Source: Alcanivorax sp. S6407
Lineage (GTDB): Bacteria > Pseudomonadota > Gammaproteobacteria > Pseudomonadales > Alcanivoracaceae
Reading direction: 5' to 3'
Assembly: GCF_023016115.1 (NCBI RefSeq)
Contig: NZ_JALKBH010000002.1
Span: 518,623-582,622, forward strand
Length of the DNA: 64,000 bases
Shown one piece after another: positions 39,381 through 48,781 of this stretch; the stretch's first letter is position 1; every line of letters begins with the position of its first letter. The notes under the pieces are model-generated. The model searched no databases and was not told the DNA's origin. It saw only the letters and a list, made by a program, of their open reading frames with translations. The translations under genes and the position numbers were made by a program.

Positions 39381-40097
39381 ATGAGCGAAAGCCTTTACAC
39401 CACCACCCTGCCCGGCAGCGCCCACTGGTCGCTGCGGGTACGCCGTGGCATGCAGCTGCGCTTAACCGATCTGGAGGGCGGCGCAAATCTTTCCGTATTG
39501 ATGTACAACCCGGAGATGCTGCTGGAGAAATACAACGCCCCGGACAGCCTCAAGGGCCAGCACACCTTCAAGCTGACCAAAGGCAACTGCCTGTATTCCG
39601 ACATGGGGCGGGTGTTTGCTTCCATCGTGGAAGACGACTTCGGCTGGCACGACACCGTGTGCGGCACCCTCAGTGAAAAGACTCTGAAAGAAAAATACGC
39701 CGTGCGCTCCTACCAGGATTGCCACAATGAATGGACCTTGAGTGGCGAGCACAGCTTCCTTACCGAACTGGCCAAGTACGGCCTCACCGAACGGGACATG
39801 GCCGCCAACCTGAACCTGTTCTCCAAGGTAGCAGCGGATGATGAAGGCAATCTGGTGTTCGATCCTTCCGTGGCCCGCGCCGGTGCCAGCGTTACCCTGC
39901 GCTTCGAAATGGACACCCTGGTGATTCTGCACAGTTGCCCGCACCCGCTGAACCCGGCAAAGGAATACCCCATGAAGCCGGTGCAGATCGAGATGCTCCA
40001 GGCCGAGCCGGTCAGCGATGACGATTTCTGCAAGAACTACCGCCCGGAAAACGGCCGCGCGTTCGAAAACAATCGCCTCTATCACCTCGGCCTTTGA
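39381..40097 (+). CDS. cgdA: Urea-carboxylase-associated DUF1989 protein 1 (carboxyguanidine deiminase subunit type)
   Basis: 238 residues, DUF1989. Conserved metal-type Cys/His motifs: DFGWHDTVCGTLSE, QDCHNEW and HSCPHPLNP. In characterised guanidine pathways two such proteins form CgdAB, which hydrolyses carboxyguanidine to allophanate and ammonia. The symbol is assigned by context; which of the two genes is A or B is uncertain. It follows the ATPase by 25 bp. Confidence 0.85.
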   Translation: MSESLYTTTLPGSAHWSLRVRRGMQLRLTDLEGGANLSVLMYNPEMLLEKYNAPDSLKGQHTFKLTKGNCLYSDMGRVFASIVEDDFGWHDTVCGTLSEKTLKEKYAVRSYQDCHNEWTLSGEHSFLTELAKYGLTERDMAANLNLFSKVAADDEGNLVFDPSVARAGASVTLRFEMDTLVILHSCPHPLNPAKEYPMKPVQIEMLQAEPVSDDDFCKNYRPENGRAFENNRLYHLGL

Positions 40098-40102
40098 TTT
40101 TC

Positions 40103-40180
40103 CGTAGGAGCTCTCTGTGCCCTTTAGGGTATGCCTGCAAGCGATAATCGCCATTCGCCTGCAGGCAGGCTCCTACAGCA
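40103..40180. repeat. GTAGGAG REP-like element between the two DUF1989 genes
   Basis: It begins with GTAGGAGCTCTC and ends with CAGGCTCCTACAGC. The inner arms are TGCCTGCAAGCGATAATCGCC and CGCCTGCAGGCAGGCTCC. The sequence resembles the GTAGGAG REP families of Pseudomonas. It recurs at 44661 and 52439-52629. Confidence 0.75.
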
Positions 40181-40220
40181 AAAACATGTAGGCGCCCGGA
40201 AAAGCGCAAAGGAAAGAAAA

Positions 40221-40862
40221 ATGATCAAAGAAAGTTCTCGACAACCAGAGCAGGCCAGCTTTCGTGAAGTGGTGGCGGCCGGGGATTATTTTATCCGCAC
40301 CATCAGGAAAGGAGAGACGGTGCGCCTGCTGGATCTGGAAGGCAACCAGGCCGCTGACACCCTGTTCTACAGCGCGGAAGATCCTGCCGAGCGTTACAGT
40401 GCCATGGATACCATTCGCGAGCAGGGTAATGTCTACCTCACCGCCGGCACCACGCTGATGAGCAACCGCATGAATCCGTTGCTGGAGATTGTGGCCGACA
40501 CCTGCGGCCGTCACGATACCCTCGGCGGCGCCTGTGCCACCGAAAGCAATACGGTGCGCTACGATCTGGAAAAACGCTGCATGCACGCCTGTAGGGACAG
40601 CTGGATGCTGGCCGTCAACGAACATCCGGAATTTCATCTGGCCAAGCAGGACATCACCCACAACATCAACTTCTTCATGAATGTGCCGGTAACGGCTGAC
40701 GGCGGACTGACCTTTGAAGACGGTATTTCTGCACCCGGGAAGTATGTGGAACTGACCGCCTGCATGGACACGGTGATCCTGATTTCCAACTGCCCGCAGT
40801 TGAACAACCCATGCAACGGTTACAACCCGACCCCCATTGAAGTGCTGATCTGGAACGATTGA
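40221..40862 (+). CDS. cgdB: Urea-carboxylase-associated DUF1989 protein 2 (carboxyguanidine deiminase subunit type)
   Basis: 213 residues from the ATG at 40221 (AAAGGAAAG upstream); the longer open frame starts within a REP element. Marks of the family: [50 protein letters not shown]. It is the expected partner of the preceding DUF1989 protein in converting carboxyguanidine to allophanate. A/B naming is uncertain. Confidence 0.85.
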   Translation: MIKESSRQPEQASFREVVAAGDYFIRTIRKGETVRLLDLEGNQAADTLFYSAEDPAERYSAMDTIREQGNVYLTAGTTLMSNRMNPLLEIVADTCGRHDTLGGACATESNTVRYDLEKRCMHACRDSWMLAVNEHPEFHLAKQDITHNINFFMNVPVTADGGLTFEDGISAPGKYVELTACMDTVILISNCPQLNNPCNGYNPTPIEVLIWND

Positions 40863-40947
40863 TCACCGGTCATATACCCCGGGGACGACCTCGGCGGCCA
40901 AGGTTTTACTGACGGGACGACCCGTCACCTGTCGAAGAGAGACAGCC

Positions 40948-43900
40948 ATGTTCAACAAGGTTCTGATTGCCAACCGCGGCGCCATTGCCACCCGTGTCAC
41001 CCGTACCCTTCAATCGCTGGGCGTAAAGGCCATGGCGGTATTTGCCGAAGCGGACCGGGATTCCCTGCACGTGAGCCATGCCGACGAGGCCTTCTGTCTG
41101 GGCGAAGGTAGCGCCCGGGATACCTATCTGAATCAGGAAAAGCTGTTTGCGCTGATGGAAGAACACGGCGTGGACGCGGTGCATCCCGGCTACGGTTTTC
41201 TCAGCGAAAACCCGGATTTTGTCAAAGGCTGTGAAGCCCGCGGCATCGCCTTTATTGGCCCCACTGCGGAGCAGATGGATACCTTTGGCCTCAAGCACAC
41301 TGCACGCGCCCTGGCCGAAAAAACCGGCGTGCCACTGCTTCCCGGTACCGACCTGCTCACTGACAAGGCCGCTGCTCTGAAAGCCGCCGAAAACATTGGC
41401 TACCCGGTGATGCTCAAGAGCACCGCCGGTGGCGGCGGCATCGGCATGCAGATTTGCGAGAGTGCAGAGAGTCTGGACAAGGCCTGGGATTCGGTACGCC
41501 GGCTCAGCGCCAACAACTTTTCCAACGATGGCGTCTTTATCGAAAAGTACATTGCCCGCGCTCGTCATATCGAGGTGCAGGTATTCGGTGACGGCAAGGG
41601 CAAGGCCGTTACCCTCGGCGAGCGCGACTGCTCCGCCCAGCGCCGCCATCAAAAAGTTCTGGAGGAAACCCCGGCTCCCAACCTGCCGGACCAGGTGCGC
41701 AGTGAACTGCAAGACACCGCCCGTGCCTTGATGGAAGCAGTCCAGTATCGCAATGCTGGCACCGTGGAATTCATTCTCGACCAGGACACCAATGCCTTTT
41801 ATTTTCTGGAAGTGAACACCCGCCTGCAGGTGGAGCACGGTGTTACTGAACAGATCTTCGGCGTGGATCTGGTGGAATGGATGGTCAAGCTCGCCGCCGG
41901 CGATCTGCCCGCACTGGATTCACTCGGCCCTTTTACCGCCAAAGGCCATTCCATCCAAGCGCGAGTCTACGCGGAAGATCCCAACAAGGATTTCCAGCCC
42001 AGCGCCGGGCTCTTGACTGCAGTCAGCTTCCCCGATGCCGATGGCAAGGCGCTGCGTATCGATCACTGGGTGGAAGCCGGGCTCACGGTGTCGCCACTAT
42101 TCGATCCCATGCTGGCCAAGGTGATCATCCACGAAGCCGATCGTAACAGCGCCCTGGCCGCACTGAACCGCACCCTCGATTCCATCACCCTGGAAGGCAT
42201 CGAAACCAACCGGGAATACGTGCGCGCCATTCTTGCCGACCCGGTGTTTGTGGAAGGTCGTATGACCACCCGCTACCTGAACGATTTCAGCTACGCGCCC
42301 TTTACCCTGGACGTACTCGCTGGCGGCACCATGACCACGGTGCAGGATTATCCCGGCCGCAGCGGTTACTGGCCGGTGGGCGTACCGCCCTCAGGTCCCT
42401 TCGACAGCCTCAGCTTTCGCCTGGGTAACCGCCTGTTGGGTAACGAGGAAAATGCCGCCGGGCTGGAATTTACCCTCAACGGCCCGACCCTGAAATTCAA
42501 TCAGGCCACCCGCATTGCCCTCACCGGCGCCGACATGCAGGCCACGCTTGATGGCGCACCTGTCACCAGCTATCAGAGCATCGCCGTGCAAGCAGGACAG
42601 ATATTGAAGCTGGGCAAGGTCAGCGGTGAAGGCGCCCGCGCCTATCTGACCCTGGCCGGCGGTATTCAGTGCACACCTTATCTTGGCTCACGCAGCACTT
42701 TTACCCTCGGTCAGTTTGGCGGTCATGGCGGCCGCGCCCTGCGTACCGGCGATGTGCTGCACTTCAGCGAAGATATGAGCGCTGCCAACGTAGCGCCGGT
42801 GGTTCCGGAAAGCCTCAAGCCATCACTGGGCAAACAATGGACCCTGCGGGTGATCTACGGCCCCCATGGCGCACCGGACTTCTTCACCGATGACGACATG
42901 ACCATGTTCTTCTCCACCGACTGGCAAGTGCACTACAACTCCAGCCGCACCGGCATTCGTCTGGTGGGCCCCAAGCCCGGCTGGGCGCGCAGTGATGGCG
43001 GCGAAGCCGGTATGCATCCGTCCAACATTCACGATAATGCCTACGCCGTAGGCACGGTGGATTTTACCGGTGACATGCCGGTGATCCTGGGCCCGGATGG
43101 CCCCTCTCTGGGCGGCTTTGTCTGCCCGGCCACCGTGGTGCTGGCCGACCGCTGGAAACTCGGTCAGCTGAAAGCCGGTGACACCCTGCGCTTCGAGGCT
43201 ATCAGCCTGGAAGACGCCGACGCCCTGGCGACTGAACAGGATGCCTGTGTCAGCGCCTTGAGCGAACCGGTGAAACAGGTCGGGGCTGCGCCCATTACCA
43301 CGCCGATTCTCAGTACCCTGTCCGAGAATGAAGTCGGTGTTGACGTGGTCTATCGCGCCGCCGGCGATCGCTACCTGCTGGTGGAATACGGCCCGCTGGT
43401 GCTGGATCTGCGCCTGCGTTTCCGCGCCGATGCGTTGATGCTGTGGCTGGAACAGCAGAAGCTCGATGGTGTCATCGAACTGACCCCGGGCATCCGCTCC
43501 CTGCAGGTCCATTTTGATCCGCAGGTCATGTCCCGTAACGCCCTTCTTCAAATTCTGGCCGACGCCGAACGGGCACTGCAGGAGAAAGAGGATCTGGAAG
43601 TCCCCTCGCGTATCGTGCATATCCCGCTGAGCTGGGACGACGAGGCGTGTCACCAGGCCATCGAAAAATACATGCAGTCGGTCCGCAAAGACGCCCCCTG
43701 GTGTCCTTCCAATCTGGAGTTCATTCGCCGCATCAACGGCCTGGAGAGCATCGATGAGGTGAAAGAGATCCTGTTTAGCGCCAGCTATGTGGTGATGGGG
43801 CTGGGGGATGTGTATCTCGGCGCGCCGGTGGCGACGCCCTATGACCCGCGTCATCGCCTGGTTACCACCAAATACAACCCGGCGCGCACCTGGACCGCGG

Positions 43901-44538
43901 AGAACTCCGTGGGCATCGGCGGCGCCTACCTGTGTGTCTACGGCATGGAAGGCCCGGGAGGTTATCAGTTTGTGGGCCGCACCCTGCAGATGTGGAACCG
44001 CTACCGCAAGACCGAAGCCTTCGAGCAGCCCTGGCTGCTGCGCTTCTTCGACCAGATCCGTTTCTACGAAGTCAGCCACGAGGAGCTCAACCAGATCCGC
44101 CGGGATTTCCCCAAGGGGGAATACCCGATCAAGATAGAGGAAACCACTTTCAACCTGAGCGAGTACCAGCGCTTTCTGGATGACAATCAGCAGGACATTG
44201 CGCAATTCACCGAGGCCCGTAATCAGGCCTTCGACGAAGAGCTGCAGCGTTGGGTCGAAAGCGGTCAGATCAACTTCCAGTCCGAACAGGATCTGGATGC
44301 GGACAATGGCAGCGAAGAAGTGGAAGGCACCCCGGTGGAATCACCGGTGGCCGGCAATATCTGGAAACTGAACGTGGCCGAAGGCGACAGCGTGAATGAA
44401 GGTGACGTGGTGGCAGTACTCGAATCCATGAAAATGGAAATCGAAATCTACGCCCCGGCATCCGGCAAGGTGATTGCCATTGCCCGCCAGGAAGGCCAGC
44501 AGATCAATGCGGGTCAGGCGATCATGGTGCTGGAATAG
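40948..44538 (+). CDS. Biotin-dependent guanidine (urea) carboxylase
   Basis: 1196 residues. The biotin carboxylase domain occupies about 1-450 (MFNKVLIANRGAIATRVTRT, GGGGIGMQICES, FLEVNTRLQVEHGVTE). The carboxyltransferase halves are related to KipA (about 460-770, TTVQDYPGRSGYWPVGVPPSGP) and KipI (about 790-1000). The C-terminal biotinyl domain begins near 1127 and has the acceptor Lys1162 in ESMKMEIEI. Enzymes of this type were long annotated as urea carboxylase. With a ykkC riboswitch and DUF1989 genes upstream, guanidine is the likely substrate. The allophanate hydrolase gene that usually follows is absent. Confidence 0.94.
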   Translation: MFNKVLIANRGAIATRVTRTLQSLGVKAMAVFAEADRDSLHVSHADEAFCLGEGSARDTYLNQEKLFALMEEHGVDAVHPGYGFLSENPDFVKGCEARGIAFIGPTAEQMDTFGLKHTARALAEKTGVPLLPGTDLLTDKAAALKAAENIGYPVMLKSTAGGGGIGMQICESAESLDKAWDSVRRLSANNFSNDGVFIEKYIARARHIEVQVFGDGKGKAVTLGERDCSAQRRHQKVLEETPAPNLPDQVRSELQDTARALMEAVQYRNAGTVEFILDQDTNAFYFLEVNTRLQVEHGVTEQIFGVDLVEWMVKLAAGDLPALDSLGPFTAKGHSIQARVYAEDPNKDFQPSAGLLTAVSFPDADGKALRIDHWVEAGLTVSPLFDPMLAKVIIHEADRNSALAALNRTLDSITLEGIETNREYVRAILADPVFVEGRMTTRYLNDFSYAPFTLDVLAGGTMTTVQDYPGRSGYWPVGVPPSGPFDSLSFRLGNRLLGNEENAAGLEFTLNGPTLKFNQATRIALTGADMQATLDGAPVTSYQSIAVQAGQILKLGKVSGEGARAYLTLAGGIQCTPYLGSRSTFTLGQFGGHGGRALRTGDVLHFSEDMSAANVAPVVPESLKPSLGKQWTLRVIYGPHGAPDFFTDDDMTMFFSTDWQVHYNSSRTGIRLVGPKPGWARSDGGEAGMHPSNIHDNAYAVGTVDFTGDMPVILGPDGPSLGGFVCPATVVLADRWKLGQLKAGDTLRFEAISLEDADALATEQDACVSALSEPVKQVGAAPITTPILSTLSENEVGVDVVYRAAGDRYLLVEYGPLVLDLRLRFRADALMLWLEQQKLDGVIELTPGIRSLQVHFDPQVMSRNALLQILADAERALQEKEDLEVPSRIVHIPLSWDDEACHQAIEKYMQSVRKDAPWCPSNLEFIRRINGLESIDEVKEILFSASYVVMGLGDVYLGAPVATPYDPRHRLVTTKYNPARTWTAENSVGIGGAYLCVYGMEGPGGYQFVGRTLQMWNRYRKTEAFEQPWLLRFFDQIRFYEVSHEELNQIRRDFPKGEYPIKIEETTFNLSEYQRFLDDNQQDIAQFTEARNQAFDEELQRWVESGQINFQSEQDLDADNGSEEVEGTPVESPVAGNIWKLNVAEGDSVNEGDVVAVLESMKMEIEIYAPASGKVIAIARQEGQQINAGQAIMVLE

Positions 44539-44546
44539 AAGCAGGA

Positions 44547-44784
44547 GCGAGTAACGAGTTTCGAGTTGCGAAAGGCAAAGGCATTTCTACCACAGAGGGC
44601 ACAGAGTTCACCGAGGAAAAGACAGGGACTCTGGCCTGTAGCCGTTGCTAACCGGACACCGTAGGAGCCTGCCTGCAGGCGATTTTTCGCTTGTAGGCAA
44701 GCTCCCACAATAAAACCGAAAACGCCTATGCAGGAACAGAAGCACAGGCGTTTACCCTCAGTGGACTCTGTGCCCTCTGTGGTA
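44547..44784. repeat. Composite repeat block after the carboxylase gene
   Basis: In order: a single arm of heptad family 2 (44547-44580; GAGTAAC, GAGTTTC, GAGTTGC, GAAAGGC); the left arm of a CACAGAG element (44588-44620); a complete GTAGGAG REP (44661-44709); and the right arm of the CACAGAG element (44765-44784, ending CTCTGTGGT). The REP therefore sits between the two arms of the CACAGAG element. The arms of that element are close together in its other copy at 53413. Confidence 0.75.
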
Positions 44785-44808
44785 AATCCATCATCCCGGT
44801 GCCAGGAA

Positions 44809-47800
44809 TCAGGGAGCAGCCGAACAGCTTGCCGGCAGGCTGCGCTGGTCGAGAATCATGAAGCGGTTGGTGTTGACGCCGTTACACTGCCAGCTCACAC
44901 CATTCGGCCAGGTCACTGTCAGGTCGGCTGAATTTGCACTGCCCATACCGAAATGCAGGTCCGGTGGATTCTGGCCGTTGAAGTTGGTGTTGGCGTTAGC
45001 CATCCGCATTTGCGTCTGCTCACCAAAGCTGCCGCCCACATCCGCGCTGACCTGTACCCGTGCGCCAATGGCTTCGGTGTTCGGCGCCTGACCGACCAGA
45101 CGCACGGACAGGAAACGCTTGCCACTGCCGTTGCCGATCTGGTTACTGAAGAACTGCAAGCCTTTGGAGTGATCCAGCAAGGCCACATCCATATCACCGT
45201 CGCGATCATAATCCATGCAGGTGATGCCGCGGCCATCGCTGGGCAGCAACAGATTCCACTGCACCGCCTGCTCAGAGAAGCTGCCATCCCCCTGATTGAT
45301 GAACAGACGCGGCAGGGAATCAAAATATTCCTGCGCCACCGTCTGGTAGTTTTCAATCATGCTCTGCCCGGTCTCGGTATCAGAGGCCGATGCCGGAATA
45401 TGACCAAAGCCGTTCACATGGAAGATGTCCAGGAAACCATCGTTGTTGAAGTCTGCAAAGCAGGCTCCCCAGCCCCAGTTACCGTCTGCCACACCCGCTG
45501 TCTCGGTGACGTTTTCCAATAGCAGCTCTCCATCCACGCTGTTGTTGCGGTAAAGACGATTGCCGGTTACGCCCCAGTTGGCTTCTGCCTCGCCATCCGG
45601 ATCGAAGATGGAAGTGACAAACCAGTCCAGGTCACCGTCGTTGTCGTAGTCGCCGAGAGCGGATCCCATCCCATTCTCATCGGTGATGATGTCCCGGTCG
45701 GTGATATTGGCAAAGGTACCGTTACCCTGCCCTTCCATGACCACGCTGGTACCGAAATCCGAAGCCAGCAGCAGATCCAGCTCGCCATCTGCGTTGATAT
45801 CGGCAAACTGCGGGGAAAAGTTGAAGGCCTGCTGCAGGCTGTCGTTGGACAGGCCTGCCTCGGAGTCATAATTCTCTACTTCCTGCCCGGCGTTGTTTTT
45901 CCAGAATACCGGCGCCGTCAGTACATTGCCGAAATACCAGTGGGCCAGGAACATATCCGGGTAGCCATCATGGTTGGCATCAGCAAACGACATGCCGTAG
46001 GTGTTACGGCTCATGGGCAGCTTGGCCACCGGGTAATAGTCGCCGTCATCATTGCTGGAATAGATCGGCAGCACCTGACTTCGCACATTGCCAAACAGCA
46101 TTTCACGGCGGTAGTCCCCGTTCAGATCAATCAGCGCGGTACCGGTAAACCGTCTCCCGGGATCGTCAGTGAGCAGATCCATGCTGTCGAAGCCCAGCTG
46201 ACCGCCGCGATTCCGATAAAACACCATGCCCGATGCATCGCCACCAGCATAGGCCAGATCCAGCCAGCAATCGTCATCCAGATAGCCCGCGCTGACACCA
46301 CCGGCAATCATTACCGGCTCGATACTGAATACCGCATCCAGATTCCAGGTGTCCTGATCGAATCCATGGGGATGCAGCGGGTTACCGATCAGATCGTAAA
46401 GACCGAAGGCAAACAGATGTCTCGGCAGGAAGACAGGTAGCCCGGAGTTCACCGCCAGCAAAGACGGCTCTTCATTACAGCTTGCCAGTTCGGCGAAGGT
46501 AGCCCGAGGCGGAGCTGTAAAATCAAGGGCAACTGCTTTCGGGTAATCCACCGGGTCCACCGGCGGTTCACCCGTATCAGGATCCGGATCCACAGGAGTT
46601 TCCGGATCAACGCCCGGGTTCACGCCCGCCACCAGCAGGTTGCCATCAGGGTCTTCATCCAGCGTCGGCGTCCACTGATTACGACAGCCAAAGTCCCGCA
46701 CACAGTCATCGCTGAGGGTGCGCAGGAACACGATCAGGGCATTCACCTCCTCGTCGGAAAGATCACGACCTGGCAGCAGGGGTTCCGCCAGCAGGAAACT
46801 GGACGCGGCCTGTACCGCCTGACTATGGCTCTCGGCGTAGTCATACCCTTCAATACCCTGGAACTGCGCCAGCTGCTGCAACCCGAAATCAAACAGGGTC
46901 AGCCCCTGGCGCGGATTGGCGTGATAGCGAATGACTTCGCTGAGTTGGTCAAAGGTCCCGGCATGGCCATAGGGCATAGTGACCTGGATGTTGAGCAGAC
47001 TGGGCACCCGGAACGCGTACTTGTCCGCTTCCAGACGGGTGCTGTTCCAGCGGCCGATATCGTCTTTTTCCGGACGCAGAAAGCCCCGACCGATCTGCGG
47101 AAAACCCACGTTGTAGAATTTTTCGTTGGTGAAGAAATCGCCGCTGTGACAGGACGCACAACCCAGGCCACCTTCATCCTTGCCGGCAAAAAACAGCCGG
47201 GCGCCCTGTTTGGCTTTCTCGTTGATCGCACCATCATCGCCCTGCACATAGTTCCTCCAGGCGCTGTCCACGAACACCATGGAAGACATATAAGCGGCCA
47301 GGGCCCGTTGCACATTGACCAGGGTAATCACCTCCTGGGCACTGGCGTCCGGCTGGGCAAAGGCACTACGGAACAGGGTCAGCCAGTTGCCGCTTCCCTC
47401 CACCGACAGCATTTCAGGATCCGCCTCGCCCCGCAGCCGGGCCACCAGACGCTCGCGGTACTCGTCCTCGGACAGGGCGCTGTAAAGATAGCCGCGCATT
47501 TCATTGTGGTTGGTCAGGGGGAACTTGGAGAACACCTCCAGAAGGCCATCGGCGGCTGAAGCATCGGACAAGTTACCGGTGTCCGGTGTCCGGATGGTCT
47601 GCCCCTTGCCGCCGGCAGCCACGGCTTCATCCAGCACAAAGACGCGCCCGTCATAACTGAGACTGCGATCATAAAGCGCACTGTTGAACACCGTCTGGCT
47701 GTTGCGGTGCATGTTCGGCCGGCCATCGGCGGCCGGATCCAGATCGGTGCTGGCATTGAGGCGCCGCGGCGGCCCCACTCTGGCGGCGTCCTGCGGAGAG

Positions 47801-48195
47801 ACACCGACCCCCAGCGACAAGGCATCACTGCCGCCAAAATCTGGCATATGACAGGTGGCACAGGACACCGAGCGGTCCCCGGACAGGGTATGGGAGAAAA
47901 ACAGAAGTTGGCCGAGTTTTACTCTGGGGTCGTCAGCAGGGGTTGTCTGAACGATCTGACGGGCCGCAGCAGGATCACCGGTGAGCGACTTTTCTGTGAT
48001 AACGGCGCGCAGCCAGGTATCCAGATCCGTTTCCTGCGGCGGATCGACCGGGTCGGTGGGTTGCGTTGGCGCGGGCGAGCCGGCTACTGCCCCTGCGGAG
48101 GAGCCACCACCGCCACCACAGGCACTGACGGTCAATATCACCATGACGGCCGACAGCCCCATGGCATATCGGGCAAGCAACTTCCCTGCTTCCAT
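44809..48195 (-). CDS. Fused di-heme cytochrome c peroxidase / VCBS-ASPIC/UnbV lipoprotein
   Basis: 1128 residues. The lipobox is LTVSACGG (Cys26), followed by a Gly/Pro linker. The MauG/CcpA-type domain (about 55-500) has two heme c sites, Cys112-x2-Cys115-His116 (CATCH) and Cys346-x2-Cys349-His350 (CASCH), and the family motif PYGHAGTF (His411). An Asp/Pro linker (about 535-560) leads to FG-GAP/VCBS propeller units (about 590-1000), with Ca-binding loops such as DANHDGYPD, DINADGELD, DYDNDGDLD and DFNNDGFLD. The C-terminus (about 1040-1120) is ASPIC/UnbV-like, with AIGARVQV and DLHFGMGSA. Outer-membrane or periplasmic location is expected. The function is unknown; the fusion is unusual. Confidence 0.9.
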   Translation of the reverse strand: MEAGKLLARYAMGLSAVMVILTVSACGGGGGSSAGAVAGSPAPTQPTDPVDPPQETDLDTWLRAVITEKSLTGDPAAARQIVQTTPADDPRVKLGQLLFFSHTLSGDRSVSCATCHMPDFGGSDALSLGVGVSPQDAARVGPPRRLNASTDLDPAADGRPNMHRNSQTVFNSALYDRSLSYDGRVFVLDEAVAAGGKGQTIRTPDTGNLSDASAADGLLEVFSKFPLTNHNEMRGYLYSALSEDEYRERLVARLRGEADPEMLSVEGSGNWLTLFRSAFAQPDASAQEVITLVNVQRALAAYMSSMVFVDSAWRNYVQGDDGAINEKAKQGARLFFAGKDEGGLGCASCHSGDFFTNEKFYNVGFPQIGRGFLRPEKDDIGRWNSTRLEADKYAFRVPSLLNIQVTMPYGHAGTFDQLSEVIRYHANPRQGLTLFDFGLQQLAQFQGIEGYDYAESHSQAVQAASSFLLAEPLLPGRDLSDEEVNALIVFLRTLSDDCVRDFGCRNQWTPTLDEDPDGNLLVAGVNPGVDPETPVDPDPDTGEPPVDPVDYPKAVALDFTAPPRATFAELASCNEEPSLLAVNSGLPVFLPRHLFAFGLYDLIGNPLHPHGFDQDTWNLDAVFSIEPVMIAGGVSAGYLDDDCWLDLAYAGGDASGMVFYRNRGGQLGFDSMDLLTDDPGRRFTGTALIDLNGDYRREMLFGNVRSQVLPIYSSNDDGDYYPVAKLPMSRNTYGMSFADANHDGYPDMFLAHWYFGNVLTAPVFWKNNAGQEVENYDSEAGLSNDSLQQAFNFSPQFADINADGELDLLLASDFGTSVVMEGQGNGTFANITDRDIITDENGMGSALGDYDNDGDLDWFVTSIFDPDGEAEANWGVTGNRLYRNNSVDGELLLENVTETAGVADGNWGWGACFADFNNDGFLDIFHVNGFGHIPASASDTETGQSMIENYQTVAQEYFDSLPRLFINQGDGSFSEQAVQWNLLLPSDGRGITCMDYDRDGDMDVALLDHSKGLQFFSNQIGNGSGKRFLSVRLVGQAPNTEAIGARVQVSADVGGSFGEQTQMRMANANTNFNGQNPPDLHFGMGSANSADLTVTWPNGVSWQCNGVNTNRFMILDQRSLPASCSAAP

Positions 48196-48463
48196 AATCG
48201 ATCCCGGCTTTTATTGTTATAGCGCCACCAAAACGAGCAGCACGTCTCACTTTTCCGAAATTATGGAACAAATGTTAACCAAACCGCCACAAAAAGATGC
48301 AAGCCGGGATATTTGCAAAAATACTTATAAGCAATTGTTTTTAAAAATAAACGGCGAGGGGTATACATTGTGTACGGCGACATTCCTGCTGCCGACGGGA
48401 TGATTTTACAATCTCGAGTAAGAGCATAGTCTGAGTCAGATCAATGCAACTCATGCGAAGCGT

Positions 48464-48643
48464 TTAGTGCGCGGTCACCTTCTGCTTGCCGCAGCGCTCA
48501 CAACGATACACCGTGACCAACTTGCCCTGTTTCACATCGAACTGCTTTTCCTTGCACACCTTCCACTTGTGAAAGCCATGCTGGCACATGCCCTTGCGCG
48601 GCGTCTTTTTGGCCGGTTTCTGGAAAGGGACCACATCACCCAT
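48464..48643 (-). CDS. Small zinc-ribbon-like protein
   Basis: 59 residues from the ATG at 48643. The C-terminus YRCERCGKQKVTAH has a CxxC, and CQHGFHKWKVC lies upstream, together suggesting one metal site (C-x-H...C...CxxC). The rest is Lys-rich. Similar small proteins are annotated only as hypothetical. It precedes the fused peroxidase gene on the same strand by 268 bp and is divergent from rapA. Confidence 0.65.
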   Translation of the reverse strand: MGDVVPFQKPAKKTPRKGMCQHGFHKWKVCKEKQFDVKQGKLVTVYRCERCGKQKVTAH

Positions 48644-48781
48644 TTGCAATTACCCACTGGAAATTGAATCTGCAGCATAACAAAAGCGTGTCATGCAGAC
48701 CTGTCAACATCGAAGCGCGGCGCACAAAGCCGTATAATTCGCCCCCCTTCCCTTGAACCAATAAATCAACCGGCAGCGACA

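Noticed and set aside
42823..44205. 460-codon minus-strand frame opposite the carboxylase
   Set aside because: Antisense shadow of a strongly conserved biotin enzyme.
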